NCBI GenBank assembly: GCA_934465535.1
Contig: CAKSKV010000003.1
Coordinates: 135,274 to 199,273, forward strand
DNA length: 64,000 nt
Source of the DNA: an uncultured Clostridia bacterium
GTDB taxonomy: Bacteria > Bacillota > Clostridia > Christensenellales > QALW01
Direction of reading: 5' to 3'
The position numbers were made by a program, and so were the translations under genes. The notes below the pieces were generated by a model that had not been told where the DNA came from, did not search any database, and was given only the letters and a program-made list of their open reading frames with translations. Shown here piece after piece: positions 27,326 to 36,463 of the stretch (position 1 is its first letter; every line of letters begins with the position of its first letter).

Positions 27326-28498
27326 TTATACAAGCGCCTTCAGCGCTTCCGTCATATCGGTGCGCTCCCAAGGCAGATCGACATCGGTTCTGCCGAAATG
27401 TCCGTACGCCGCCGTGGGGGTATATATGGGGCGGCGCAGATCCAGCCTGCGGATAATAGCCTCGGGGCGCATATCAAAGGCCCTGCGAACGGCCTGTGCA
27501 AGGCGTTCGTTATCCGTCTTGCCCGTTCCGAAGGTCTCGCACAGCACGCTTACCGGCTCCGCCACGCCTATTGCGTAGGCAAGCTCTATTTCGCAGCGCT
27601 CCGCAAGCCCGGATGCCACTATATTCTTTGCCATATAGCGCGCCATATATGCCGCCGAACGGTCCACCTTTGTGGGATCCTTGCCGGAAAAGGCTCCGCC
27701 GCCGTGACGCGCATATCCGCCGTAGGTGTCCACGATTATCTTTCTGCCGGTAAGCCCCGTATCGCCGTGCGGGCCGCCCACAACAAAGCGTCCCGTGGGG
27801 TTTACAAGATACCGGGTGTGTTTTATAAGCTCCTTGGGCAGAACCGGCTTTATGACCTGCTCCACCACCGCCTGGGTAAGCTCCTTAAGGGATATCTCCG
27901 GGCTGTGCTGAGTGGAGAGCACCACGGTGGGGATGGACACGATATTTCCCCTGTCGTCATACTCCACCGTTACCATGCTCTTGCCGTCCGGGCGCAGAAA
28001 GGGCAGCGTTCCGTCCTTGCGCAGAGCCGCAAGACGGCGCGTGAGCCTGTGCGCATATTCGATGGGCGCCGGCATAAGGCTGTCCGTTTCGCTGCAGGCG
28101 TACCCGAACATCATGCCCTGATCGCCCGCGCCGGTAGAAGCAAGCTCGTCGGTTGCGCCGTCCCTTTTTTCAAGGGCGGCGTTCACGCCCATGGCAATAT
28201 CGGGGGACTGCTCGTCAATGCTCAAAAGCACGCCGCAGCTGTTGCCGTCAAAGCCTGCCTCGCTGCTGTCGTAGCCTATATCCTTTACCGCCTTGCGCAC
28301 AATGCGGGAATAATCCACATTGCCGTTGAAGCTCATCTCGCCCATAACCGTAATAAGCCCGGTGGTGGCAAAGGTTTCGCAGGCCACGCGTCCCATGGGG
28401 TCCTGTGCAATTATGGCATCCAGTATGCTGTCGCTGATTATATCGCATACCTTGTCCGGATGCCCTTCCGTTACCGATTCACTTGAGAACAAACGCAT
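27326..28498 (-). CDS. metK: S-adenosylmethionine synthetase
   Basis: 390 residues, the expected length. It makes S-adenosylmethionine from methionine and ATP in the cytoplasm. The N-terminal SESVTEGHPDKVCD, the ATP-binding GAGDQGMMFGYA and the loop GGGAFSGKDPTKVDRSAAY are all present and intact. It has a SAM-I riboswitch and intrinsic terminator upstream, so expression should fall when SAM is abundant. AAAAGGAGTT precedes the ATG. Confidence 0.97.
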   Translation of the reverse strand: MRLFSSESVTEGHPDKVCDIISDSILDAIIAQDPMGRVACETFATTGLITVMGEMSFNGNVDYSRIVRKAVKDIGYDSSEAGFDGNSCGVLLSIDEQSPDIAMGVNAALEKRDGATDELASTGAGDQGMMFGYACSETDSLMPAPIEYAHRLTRRLAALRKDGTLPFLRPDGKSMVTVEYDDRGNIVSIPTVVLSTQHSPEISLKELTQAVVEQVIKPVLPKELIKHTRYLVNPTGRFVVGGPHGDTGLTGRKIIVDTYGGYARHGGGAFSGKDPTKVDRSAAYMARYMAKNIVASGLAERCEIELAYAIGVAEPVSVLCETFGTGKTDNERLAQAVRRAFDMRPEAIIRRLDLRRPIYTPTAAYGHFGRTDVDLPWERTDMTEALKALV

Positions 28499-28543
28499 AA
28501 ATAAATATAACTCCTTTTGCGTAATGGATATTTTAATAAAAAC

Positions 28544-28570
28544 AAAACCGCCTGCGCAGAGGCAGACGGG
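28544..28570 (-). terminator. Riboswitch expression-platform terminator
   Basis: On the minus strand a stem of eight pairs (one G-U) just after the SAM aptamer is followed by TTTTGTTTTT. It lies 45 bases before metK and would stop transcription when SAM is bound. Confidence 0.85.
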
Positions 28571-28581
28571 TGTTTTTGAAA

Positions 28582-28676
28582 CCTCATCTGCCGGATTGCT
28601 CCGCAGGATTTAGCACAGTGCGCGGCACCGCTGCTGCAGCTTCACAGGGCCTGTCCCTCTGCTGCTCTTGATAAGG
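28582..28676 (-). promoter_or_regulatory. SAM-I (S-box) riboswitch aptamer upstream of metK
   Basis: On the minus strand the segment starts with CCTTATCAAGAG, continues AGCAGAGGGACAGGCCC and GTGAAGC, and closes with GATGAGG, which pairs with the first seven bases to form P1. These are the conserved core elements of the SAM-I riboswitch. Position upstream of metK, with a terminator directly after it, fits transcriptional attenuation by S-adenosylmethionine. Confidence 0.95.
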
Positions 28677-28893
28677 CGATATTTGATTTTCTTCATTATA
28701 TATCATATATCCGTTTTTGACCAGCAAAATATCGCATATTTATTGCTTTTGGGATATTTATTTTGATTTAACGCCTGCACCGCCCTCATTTTCATACCTG
28801 ATCCTTAAAATACCGCCCCCCGCATGTTGATTCTTTAATTTTCCGATTTTTCTGAAAACTTATTAACTTTTTGTGAACAATAACTTTAGGGTA

Positions 28894-28922
28894 TTCACAA
28901 ACGCAAACGCTTGTGATATAAT
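28894..28922 (+). promoter_or_regulatory. Promoter of the rubrerythrin gene
   Basis: TTCACA (28894-28899), 17 bases, TATAAT (28917-28922), 78 bases before the start. No operator could be identified in the rest of 28680-28890, which holds no gene. Confidence 0.6.
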
Positions 28923-28999
28923 TACGGCGTAATGAACAGCAAGAAAGCTTAAAGCACATAAACAATATAAAAACAAAAACAAATACGGAGGTAATTATT

Positions 29000-29545
29000 A
29001 TGATCAAATGGGTATGCTCAGTTTGCGGTTACACGGTGGAGGGTCCTTCCGCTCCGGATAAATGTCCTCAGTGCGGCGCTCCCGCCTCCAAGTTCAACAA
29101 GGTGGAAAGCGGCCAGACCGTATGGGCTGCCGAGCATGTGGTGGGCGTAGCTCAGGGTGTTGACCCCGCCATCGTTCAGGGACTGCGTGAAAATTACATG
29201 GGCGAATGCACCGAGGTTGGTATGTATCTTGCAATGAGCCGTCAGGCGGACCGCGAGGGCTATCCCGAGGTGGCCGAGGCCTACAAGCGCATAGCCTTTG
29301 AGGAAGCGGAGCATGCCGCCAAGTTTGCCGAGATGCTGGGCGAGGTGGTGTATGCCGACACCAAGAAGAACCTGACTCTGCGTGCCGATGCGGAAAACGG
29401 CGCAACTGCCGGCAAGGTGGAGCTTGCAAAGCTGGCAAAGGCTCAGGGTCTGGATGCCATTCATGATTCCGTTCACGAGATGGCGCGTGACGAAGCCCGG
29501 CACGGAAAAGCCTTCATCGGGCTGCTTAACAGATACTTCAAGTAA
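29000..29545 (+). CDS. Reverse rubrerythrin
   Basis: 181 residues. The rubredoxin domain comes first (C6-x2-C9 and C22-x2-C25), followed by the ferritin-like di-iron domain with ENYMGECTEVGMYLAM, FEEAEHAAKF and DEARHGKAF supplying Glu and His ligands. This inverted order defines reverse rubrerythrins, which reduce hydrogen peroxide and help strict anaerobes survive oxygen. ACGGAGG precedes the ATG. Codon use (many GCT/GCC, AAG) and a tight promoter-terminator unit suggest strong expression. Confidence 0.95.
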   Translation: MIKWVCSVCGYTVEGPSAPDKCPQCGAPASKFNKVESGQTVWAAEHVVGVAQGVDPAIVQGLRENYMGECTEVGMYLAMSRQADREGYPEVAEAYKRIAFEEAEHAAKFAEMLGEVVYADTKKNLTLRADAENGATAGKVELAKLAKAQGLDAIHDSVHEMARDEARHGKAFIGLLNRYFK

Positions 29546-29567
29546 GCGATATTTAACAAAAGATCCG

Positions 29568-29593
29568 GCGGCGCGTTTTTCGCGCCGCTTTTT
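29568..29593 (+). terminator. Terminator after reverse rubrerythrin
   Basis: A GC-only 8-bp stem (29568-29575 with 29581-29588), loop TTTTT, then five T residues. Confidence 0.88.
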
Positions 29594-29671
29594 ATGCTTT
29601 TTGCGCGTCTTTTTGCGCATTTTCCGCCTGTGCCGCACGCAGAGGCCGAATGTTTTGCCGTTTCTGCCGGC

Positions 29672-29700
29672 TTGCAAGGCCGCGCTTTATTTGTTATAAT
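29672..29700 (+). promoter_or_regulatory. Promoter of the small membrane protein gene
   Basis: TTGCAA (29672-29677), 17 bases, TATAAT (29695-29700). Leader of about 120 bases. Confidence 0.65.
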
Positions 29701-29826
29701 TTTTATATAATTAAATGTTCCCCGCAGGACGGCGGCACGCAATGCGGCGTCATTATGCGCTCGTCCCGTTGCCATGCTGCTTTTCAAAATAAGCCGCCCG
29801 CCGCTTTTGCAAAATGAGGTGAAATT

Positions 29827-30231
29827 ATGAACCGCGATGCGCTTTTATATATTGCCCTGTCCGTATTTCTGCTTATCATCGGTCAGGTTACCGGCCGGTA
29901 TATACTTAAAAAAGTGTATGCCTCCGCCGGAGTTACGCAAAGCAATGTGCTTGCTTACCGCGCCTCCGTTGCCGGCTCCTCTGCCCCGGCGCGCAGGCTG
30001 ACGGCATGGCTGCTGCGCACTTCTCCGTCGCCGGGCAGAACACGGCGGCTGCTTGCAGCGTATTATTTTGCCGTTATTCCGGGGCTTGCAGCTTTCGGTT
30101 TTTCGCTTACGGCGCTTTTTCTTAAAGTACTCACCCCCGCGCTTTTATATATTTTCGCCGTTTTCGGCGCAAGCACCCTTCTTTGCGCCGCATTTGCCCT
30201 TGCGGACTTTATAAAAACCCGGAAGCGCTGA
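29827..30231 (+). CDS. Small membrane protein of unknown function
   Basis: 134 residues with three hydrophobic segments (about 5-22, 77-100 and 103-125) and a basic C-terminus KTRKR. No family was recognised. GAGGTGA precedes the ATG and a clear promoter lies upstream, so it is probably expressed. It sits alone between rubrerythrin and the CotH-like lipoprotein. Confidence 0.65.
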   Translation: MNRDALLYIALSVFLLIIGQVTGRYILKKVYASAGVTQSNVLAYRASVAGSSAPARRLTAWLLRTSPSPGRTRRLLAAYYFAVIPGLAAFGFSLTALFLKVLTPALLYIFAVFGASTLLCAAFALADFIKTRKR

Positions 30232-30275
30232 ATTGTAAACAATGCTTTTCAATCGTAAACATTCTTTTAAGGCCG

Positions 30276-30304
30276 TTGTACAAACAAAAGAATTATGATA
30301 AAAT
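30276..30304 (+). promoter_or_regulatory. Promoter of the lamin-tail/CotH lipoprotein
   Basis: TTGTAC (30276-30281), 17 bases, TAAAAT (30299-30304). Confidence 0.6.
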
Positions 30305-30440
30305 ATCCTCTGTATTTACCCTCAGTCTGCCCGGAGGGATAAAAATCTCCCGGCAGGGGCAAAGCATATCGCCGCATATAAACCGTACTGCGTAAAATGC
30401 GGCAGCTGTCTGAATTCGGAAAAACACATGGAGATATATT

Positions 30441-33362
30441 ATGAAGAAACTGAATGTTACCGCTTGCGTTATAATGTCCGTTATACTGCTGCTGTGCAGT
30501 GTGCTTACAGGCTGCGACCTCGGCAAAACCGACGGTCAGGCGGATACTTCCCTTGTTATAAGCGAGGTAATGAGCAGCAACGCCTCCACCGTGGCCGACC
30601 GGGACGGCGACTACCCCGATTACATAGTGCTTTATAATGCAGCAGGCGAGCGCAAAAACCTGACGGGCTGGAGCCTTACGGACAATGTGACCAAGCCCCG
30701 CAAGTGGTATTTGCCCTCGGTATATCTGGAAGCAGGGGAATACCTTGTGATTTTTGCCTCCGGCAAGGACCGGCGCGACCCCGAGGACGGCGAATATCAC
30801 ACTAATTTTTCCCTCAAGGCGGACGGCGAGACCCTTTATCTTATCGATTCCCAGGGCAAGGCTGCGCAGACCCTTGATATTCCCGCCCTGCCCGCCGATG
30901 TTGCCTACGGCCTTGTTCAGCAGGGCGATGATGCCGGAAAATACTGCTACTTTGCGCAAGGCATGCCGGGCAAGCTCAACACCTCCGCCCATTCCGCCGA
31001 GCTTAATGCAATAGCGGGGGGCAAAAGCCAGCTTGTCTTAAGCGAGTACATGAACAACAACTACTGCGCGGTAAAGGATAACTACGGCGAATTTTCCTCC
31101 TTTGCAGAGCTTGTGAACAAGTCCGAGGAGCCCTGCTCCCTTTCCGGGCTGTATCTTTCCGACAATGCCGATCAGCCGCAGAAATGGGCGATTCCGGGCA
31201 ACATTACCCTTCAGCCCGGCGAGCGCGTTGCGATATGGTGCTCCGGGCGCGACGAATATAAAGACGGCGTTCTGCACGCCTCCTTTACCTTAAGCTCAAA
31301 GGACACCGTGCTTACCGTGGCGGATTCCAAAAGCGTGCTTATGAGCACCGAGCTGGAAAGCCTTCCCCGCAATATATCCAAAGGGACAAACGGCGCCCAG
31401 ACAAACCCCGAATGGCTTTATTACACAAAGCCCACCCCGGGAAAGGAAAATGCCGACGGCTTCTCCACCCTTGAGCAGGCCTGCCGCCTGTCCTCCCGCG
31501 GCGTGTGGATAAACGAGGTTTCCTCCGTTCCCACCGCGGAAAACAGCTACGACTGGATAGAGCTTTATAACGGCTCCGGCGCCGATGTTTCCCTTAACGG
31601 CTGGCATATTTCAAACGATGCCTCCCTTTCGGGCTATGCCCTTGACGGAGTGACCGTAAAGGCCGGAGAATATCTGCTGCTCTTTGCCGCCGGAGAAACG
31701 CCGCAGAGCCCCGTAAGCGGCAGAGTGTATCTGCCCTTCAAAATAAAGAATTCCGGCACGGATCTGTTTTTAAGCGATGATCAGGGCAATGTTGTGGATT
31801 ATTTCTCCACCGGACGGCTGTGCATAGGCTATACCAGCGGGCGCTTGGGGGATGATACCGCCCGGCTGTTCTTCCAGACACCCACCCCGGGCGCACAAAA
31901 CGGCAAGGGCTATCCCGGCTATGCTGCCGCTCCCTCGCTTACCCCCGGCGGCTATGTTTCCATAGGCGACCGCATAACCGCCTCCGGCCTTGAGGGGCAG
32001 ACCCTGCGCTACACCACCAATGGCAGCGAGCCTACCTCCTCCTCTCCGGTTTTCGGCGATTTCAGCATTAAAAACACCACCGTTATAAAGCTGAAGGCCT
32101 TCAGCGACGGCCTGCTGCCCAGCGAAACGGTGACAGCAACCTATGTTGTAGGCTCTCACGATATCGACTTTGTCTCCCTTACGGCCGACCCCGACGATCT
32201 TTTCGGGGATGCGCGCGGTATTCTTGCAAACGGGCCGGGCTACGGCGGCAATTTCCCGTATTTCGGCGCAAACTTCTGGAAGGACTGGGAGCGCAAATGC
32301 ACCTTTGAATACTACACCGCCTCCGGAACTCAGGCGCTTTGCTTTGATGCGGGAGTAAAGGTGTTCGGCCAGTATTCCCGCGCCTACGACCAGAAGAGCA
32401 TGGCAATACACCTGCGGGACAAGTACGGAAAAAGCGAGATAACCTATCCCTTCTTTAATGATAACGATGTAACCACGCTTTCCCACCTTGTGCTGCGCGC
32501 CGGCGGGCAGGATCAGAAGCAGACCCGCATACGCGATGCCTTCTGCGCTCAGGTAATGAAGGGGCACACCACCCTTGCGCTTATGGACTGGACCCCCGTC
32601 GCCCTTTATATCAACGGTCAGTACTGGGGCTTTTACGATCTGCGGGAAAAGATAAACGAGGATTATTTTGCCTCCCATGAAGGACTTGATACCGACGGAA
32701 TGACGATAATCAAGGGTGATTCCCGCGTCATAACCGGCACAAACACCGAGATAAAAGCGCTTTACGCCTATGTAAAAAGCCACGATCTTTCCCAAAGCGC
32801 AAATTATGAGTATGTATGCAGCGTGATGGATGTGGATAATTTTATCGACTATCTTATCACCGAGATATTCTTCGGAAACGACGACACCGGCAACAAAAAG
32901 TGTTATAAGGCAAAGGACGGCAAATGGCGTTGGGTAATGTTCGATTTTGACATGGCCATGCGTTCCGAAACCACATGGGGCGACCGCTTCAACACCATAG
33001 AAAAAATGTTCAACCCCGGCGGTCACGGCAGCAACAACGGCTTTACCACCTGCCTTCAGACCAACCTTATAAAGAATTCCGAGTTCCGCAATAAATTCCT
33101 TACCCGCTATGCCGAGCTGCTTAATACCATATTCATGCCGGAAAACATGAAGGCCGTGCTTAAAACCATGACTGACCGCATAGATTCCGAAATGAAGCTG
33201 CACGCCCAGCGCTGGAACCGCCCGGATTACAGCACCTGGCAGGCTCAGGTGGTCAGCCTTAACGGAATAATAAACAAGCGCCGCAACATCGCCAAAAATC
33301 AGCTTATCAAATTCCTTTCCGTGTCACAGGAGGAATGTGACCGGCTTTTCCCCAACGGCTGA
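30441..33362 (+). CDS. Lipoprotein with lamin-tail-like domains and a CotH-like kinase domain
   Basis: 973 residues. A lipobox LTGC (Cys25) marks it as a lipoprotein. Three lamin-tail-like domains follow (about 38-150, 200-310 and 350-465), each with an ISEVMS-, LSEYMN- or INEVSS-like start, GWSL/GLYL/GWHI and a final PTPG-K or AQN. A chitobiase-like C-terminal module (about 515-570, RYTTNGSEPTSSSP) comes next. The rest, about 575-950, is CotH-like: KVFGQYSRAYDQKSMAIHLR, then WGFYDLREKINEDYF and WRWVMFDFDMAM, with likely catalytic acids. CotH proteins are atypical kinases of spore coat and envelope proteins. The exact target is unknown. GGAGAT precedes the ATG. Confidence 0.87.
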   Translation: MKKLNVTACVIMSVILLLCSVLTGCDLGKTDGQADTSLVISEVMSSNASTVADRDGDYPDYIVLYNAAGERKNLTGWSLTDNVTKPRKWYLPSVYLEAGEYLVIFASGKDRRDPEDGEYHTNFSLKADGETLYLIDSQGKAAQTLDIPALPADVAYGLVQQGDDAGKYCYFAQGMPGKLNTSAHSAELNAIAGGKSQLVLSEYMNNNYCAVKDNYGEFSSFAELVNKSEEPCSLSGLYLSDNADQPQKWAIPGNITLQPGERVAIWCSGRDEYKDGVLHASFTLSSKDTVLTVADSKSVLMSTELESLPRNISKGTNGAQTNPEWLYYTKPTPGKENADGFSTLEQACRLSSRGVWINEVSSVPTAENSYDWIELYNGSGADVSLNGWHISNDASLSGYALDGVTVKAGEYLLLFAAGETPQSPVSGRVYLPFKIKNSGTDLFLSDDQGNVVDYFSTGRLCIGYTSGRLGDDTARLFFQTPTPGAQNGKGYPGYAAAPSLTPGGYVSIGDRITASGLEGQTLRYTTNGSEPTSSSPVFGDFSIKNTTVIKLKAFSDGLLPSETVTATYVVGSHDIDFVSLTADPDDLFGDARGILANGPGYGGNFPYFGANFWKDWERKCTFEYYTASGTQALCFDAGVKVFGQYSRAYDQKSMAIHLRDKYGKSEITYPFFNDNDVTTLSHLVLRAGGQDQKQTRIRDAFCAQVMKGHTTLALMDWTPVALYINGQYWGFYDLREKINEDYFASHEGLDTDGMTIIKGDSRVITGTNTEIKALYAYVKSHDLSQSANYEYVCSVMDVDNFIDYLITEIFFGNDDTGNKKCYKAKDGKWRWVMFDFDMAMRSETTWGDRFNTIEKMFNPGGHGSNNGFTTCLQTNLIKNSEFRNKFLTRYAELLNTIFMPENMKAVLKTMTDRIDSEMKLHAQRWNRPDYSTWQAQVVSLNGIINKRRNIAKNQLIKFLSVSQEECDRLFPNG

Positions 33363-33423
33363 CAGCCCCTCCGGATGCGTATTGCGTAAATTAAAGCGCA
33401 TCCGCCGCACAAACTTATAAAAG

Positions 33424-33462
33424 AAAAACCCGGCAGTTCAAACACTGAACCGCCGGGTTTTT
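33424..33462. terminator. Bidirectional terminator between convergent genes
   Basis: A long near-perfect stem (33424-33440 with 33445-33462) has A residues on one side and T residues on the other, so it can serve both the lipoprotein gene and the convergent glycosidase gene. Confidence 0.9.
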
Positions 33463-33517
33463 CTTTTCTTATTATTCTTTGGCTTTATGCCGCTTAAGCG
33501 CTTTATTTAAGCGCACC

Positions 33518-34543
33518 TTATTTGAATTCACCGAACACTATCATGTCGCTGCACTGGCGTTTGCCGTCCCCCGCGGGAACATTTGCACGCTGCCCGTTGA
33601 AAAACAGCATACTGGTGGCTCCGCCGTCCAGATTGTATGCGCGGCTGCACCCAAGCTCCTGCATAAGGGAAGCAAGCTCCGCCAGCGTCATTCCGCGGCC
33701 CTCCCCCACCGACTGCCCGGTCGCCTTGTCGGTGCGCCGCCCGGCAACGGTTACAATGCAGTAGTGTCCCGGCTCATAGTAGCCTATGGCCGAACGCGGA
33801 TTGTTCGGCTTTATGGAATAGTCAAAATCCGGCTTTGCCTGTCCGTTTTCATCAAGCAGCGCCGGGCCGAAGCTCCACGCCTGATACGCGCCGTCGTTTA
33901 CCGCCTTTTGAACATCAAAGCTGTCCCTTGTGTAGGTTTCCATGCGGCCGTCGTAATACAGCACGCACACATCCTTATAGGGCTTGTCCCTGTATATCAC
34001 GCCGTTGCGTATGACAACTCCGCGGTCGCGGCTGCCGTAATAATCCCCGTTCACGGCCAAAACCGTGCCCTGCGCCATGTTCTGCTGCGGCTCGATTATG
34101 CTCCTGCCGTATTTATCCTTTGCCAGCTTGCTTTTTATATAATCAATATCCCGAATGTACACATCGCACACATAGTAGACGATATCCTCCTGCGGCTTTG
34201 CCACGCGCCTTAATTCAACATTCAGGTTGCGGCTTTTATAGCTGCTGTCCGAAGCGCTTACATTGCCCGTCCAATCAAACTTATCCTCAAATTTCCGTCC
34301 CCATGCGCCCCAGTCGCGGTTGTCCTGCGTTGTATCGGGCTCTGTGCCGCCCTGCGTGGTGCCGGGGGTTATTACCGGCGCCGGTGTCACGGTGGGACGG
34401 GTGATTTCCATTCCCGATCCGCCCTCCTCCGGCCTTACATGGTGAAAATATGCAAATACAAGCAGGCTTACGCCCAGCAGCAGCACATCCATAGCCACTA
34501 TGCCGAAGGCCTTAAGCCTGCGCTTTTCTTTTTTGCTTTTCAT
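33518..34543 (-). CDS. Membrane-anchored phosphodiester glycosidase-like protein
   Basis: 341 residues. One N-terminal membrane span (about 12-32), a Pro/Thr-rich linker, then a domain of the phosphodiester glycosidase (NAGPA, formerly DUF2233) family. Recognisable parts are VLAVNGDYYG, NGVIYRD, RSAIGY and the C-terminal AYNLDGGATSMLFF. In human NAGPA this fold uncovers mannose-6-phosphate; bacterial members probably act on sugar phosphodiesters such as teichoic acids outside the membrane, which here is inference. GGAGGGG precedes the ATG. Confidence 0.87.
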   Translation of the reverse strand: MKSKKEKRRLKAFGIVAMDVLLLGVSLLVFAYFHHVRPEEGGSGMEITRPTVTPAPVITPGTTQGGTEPDTTQDNRDWGAWGRKFEDKFDWTGNVSASDSSYKSRNLNVELRRVAKPQEDIVYYVCDVYIRDIDYIKSKLAKDKYGRSIIEPQQNMAQGTVLAVNGDYYGSRDRGVVIRNGVIYRDKPYKDVCVLYYDGRMETYTRDSFDVQKAVNDGAYQAWSFGPALLDENGQAKPDFDYSIKPNNPRSAIGYYEPGHYCIVTVAGRRTDKATGQSVGEGRGMTLAELASLMQELGCSRAYNLDGGATSMLFFNGQRANVPAGDGKRQCSDMIVFGEFK

Positions 34544-34668
34544 TATTGCAGCCCCTCCTGCCGATGAATTTGCCTTGCGCGCAAAAACGCTTTTTAATTA
34601 TAGTCAAAGCCCGCCGGGCTGTCAACACCAAGGCGGGAGCGCTTTATAAAAGCCCGGCTGCCTCCCAT

Positions 34669-34706
34669 AAAAATAGACCGGCATTTTGCAAAAAATACCG
34701 GTCTAT
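34669..34706 (-). terminator. Terminator after the small zinc-finger gene
   Basis: On the minus strand an A/T-flanked stem of about 15 pairs, loop TTGC, ends in a T run. Confidence 0.88.
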
Positions 34707-34734
34707 ATGCTTTATATATGCTTTTTGTAAATAT

Positions 34735-34932
34735 TTATTTACCGGGCGGGAAAAGCATGCAGCCCATCGCGCGGAACTCCTCAATCTTTTTCTTGAGCAC
34801 CTCCGCCGAGCAGCCGATATAGGCGGCAAGGCAATCGATACACAGGAATTCCCGACTTCCCCGCCCCATAAGCTTTTTGTGCAGCCCCACCTCGTCCGCC
34901 GTAAGCCCGCGGCCGCATTTTATACATTTCAT
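34735..34932 (-). CDS. Small zinc-finger-like protein
   Basis: 65 residues with CIKCG at the N-terminus and CIDC in the middle, which would bind one zinc ion, plus a helical C-terminal half (AAYIGCSAEVLKKKIEEF). No function is known to me; similar small proteins occur in Clostridia. It lies 45 bases downstream of the GH27 gene and is closed by a strong terminator, so it is probably co-transcribed. Confidence 0.7.
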   Translation of the reverse strand: MKCIKCGRGLTADEVGLHKKLMGRGSREFLCIDCLAAYIGCSAEVLKKKIEEFRAMGCMLFPPGK

Positions 34933-34977
34933 AATTCCGTAAACTTATACCAAAGGTTTTGTTTTTTCTCCGGCTGC

Positions 34978-36114
34978 CTACTCTACGGTAAGGCGCCATA
35001 TCTTGCAGCAGTGCGGCTTTACTCCCGCATACACAAACCCGCATTCGGGGCGTATCTCCTCACCGGTATACAGCTCCTTAAGCACGGTCCTTCCCCAATG
35101 CTCTTTATCAAGACCCACATCGTACAGGGAAAACTGGAAGGATATTTCGGTGTCGTCGTCCATGTTGAACATGCCTACGGCAACGCTGCCGTCGCTTAAA
35201 AGCCTGGAGAGCGAATAGCCGTTCTTTCCTATAAAGGCAAAGGGTGCGGGGCCGCCGAGGCTCAGCGGCAGCCGTCCGTCCGGGTCCTGATTTATTCTGA
35301 TAATATCCTTGTTTTTCAGTATTTTAAGGGATTCTTCATCGATATTGCGCACATCGCAGCCTATAATAAGGGGGGAGGCCATAAAGGACCACAGCGCAAA
35401 ATGCGTTCGGTATTCATCGTCGGTGCAGCCCGTAACCGCCACATTTCCCTTGCCGCGCATGCCCACTATGAGCATATCCATATCGTTGAAGCAGTTTATC
35501 GCCCCGGAGAGCAGCTTGTCATGCTGAGCGCAGGCAAGATCCCGCACGGCGGACCAGCTGTCGCTTATATCCCCCGTGGAGCGCCAAGAGCCCGCGCCCG
35601 TGCCGCGTATCCATTCCGGAGTGCCGTCCTTGCCCCATGAGCAGGCGGCAAAGAAAATATCCCGTCCGCAGCCCGCAAGCGCAAGCCCCATCCTGCGGTA
35701 AAGCATCTCGCTGGGTATTCTGAAGGGACGGTTGCAGTAATCATACTTAAGATAATCCACGCCCCAGGAAGCGAAATCCGCAGCGTCAATAAACTCATGC
35801 TCATAGCTTGCCGGCAGCCCAAGGCAGGTAAGGTGCCCCGTGCTTGAATACATGCCGAACTTCATGCCCTTTGAATGAATGTAATCACCCAGCGCCTTCA
35901 TGCCGCTCGGGAATTTATTGCGGTCGGGCACAAGGTGTCCGTTTTCGCGCCTGGGCTCCTGCCACGCATCGTCGATTATAACATATTCATATCCCGCATC
36001 GCGCAGGCCCGTGCTTACAAGCGCATCCGTCATTTCCTTTATAAGCTGCTCGTTTATATTTGCGCCGAAGGTGTTCCATGAGTTCCAGCCCATGGGGGGA
36101 GTTTGTCTGAACAT
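34978..36114 (-). CDS. Alpha-galactosidase, glycoside hydrolase family 27
   Basis: 378 residues. The family 27 start MGWNSWNTFG is followed by IIDDAWQ, then YLKYDYCN with nucleophile D125, and GDISDSW with acid/base candidate D182. It removes terminal alpha-linked galactose from plant oligosaccharides. There is no signal peptide, so it acts in the cytoplasm on imported sugars. GAAAGGAATG precedes the ATG. The C-terminal beta domain is complete. No transporter is adjacent. Related family 27 members act on arabinopyranosides, so that substrate is also possible. Confidence 0.92.
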   Translation of the reverse strand: MFRQTPPMGWNSWNTFGANINEQLIKEMTDALVSTGLRDAGYEYVIIDDAWQEPRRENGHLVPDRNKFPSGMKALGDYIHSKGMKFGMYSSTGHLTCLGLPASYEHEFIDAADFASWGVDYLKYDYCNRPFRIPSEMLYRRMGLALAGCGRDIFFAACSWGKDGTPEWIRGTGAGSWRSTGDISDSWSAVRDLACAQHDKLLSGAINCFNDMDMLIVGMRGKGNVAVTGCTDDEYRTHFALWSFMASPLIIGCDVRNIDEESLKILKNKDIIRINQDPDGRLPLSLGGPAPFAFIGKNGYSLSRLLSDGSVAVGMFNMDDDTEISFQFSLYDVGLDKEHWGRTVLKELYTGEEIRPECGFVYAGVKPHCCKIWRLTVE

Positions 36115-36463
36115 AATTTCATTCCTTTCATTTTTGCTGTATTACGGCATCCTGCCGTGTGCATCCGCGCGGCTTGCCGGAGGCTTTTAATATCCGTCTG
36201 CTTCCTGTACGGGCTTAGTTTATATTCTTATTTTGCCCCTGTCAATACCCTGTTCGCGTTTTGATGCAATCAGCAACAAAAGGACGGCTCAGGCGTTGTT
36301 TTGTTGCGCCGTTATACGAAAAAAACGCCGTCTTTGCAAAGTCCGCAACTTTTCTGTACTTTGCCGCGCTTATGCTGTATAATGTATAAAAACCATTAAA
36401 ATATACAAAAAGCATCCCCTTAACCGCGGTTTGCCGCGCCCGGGGGCAATAAGGATAAAAAAC

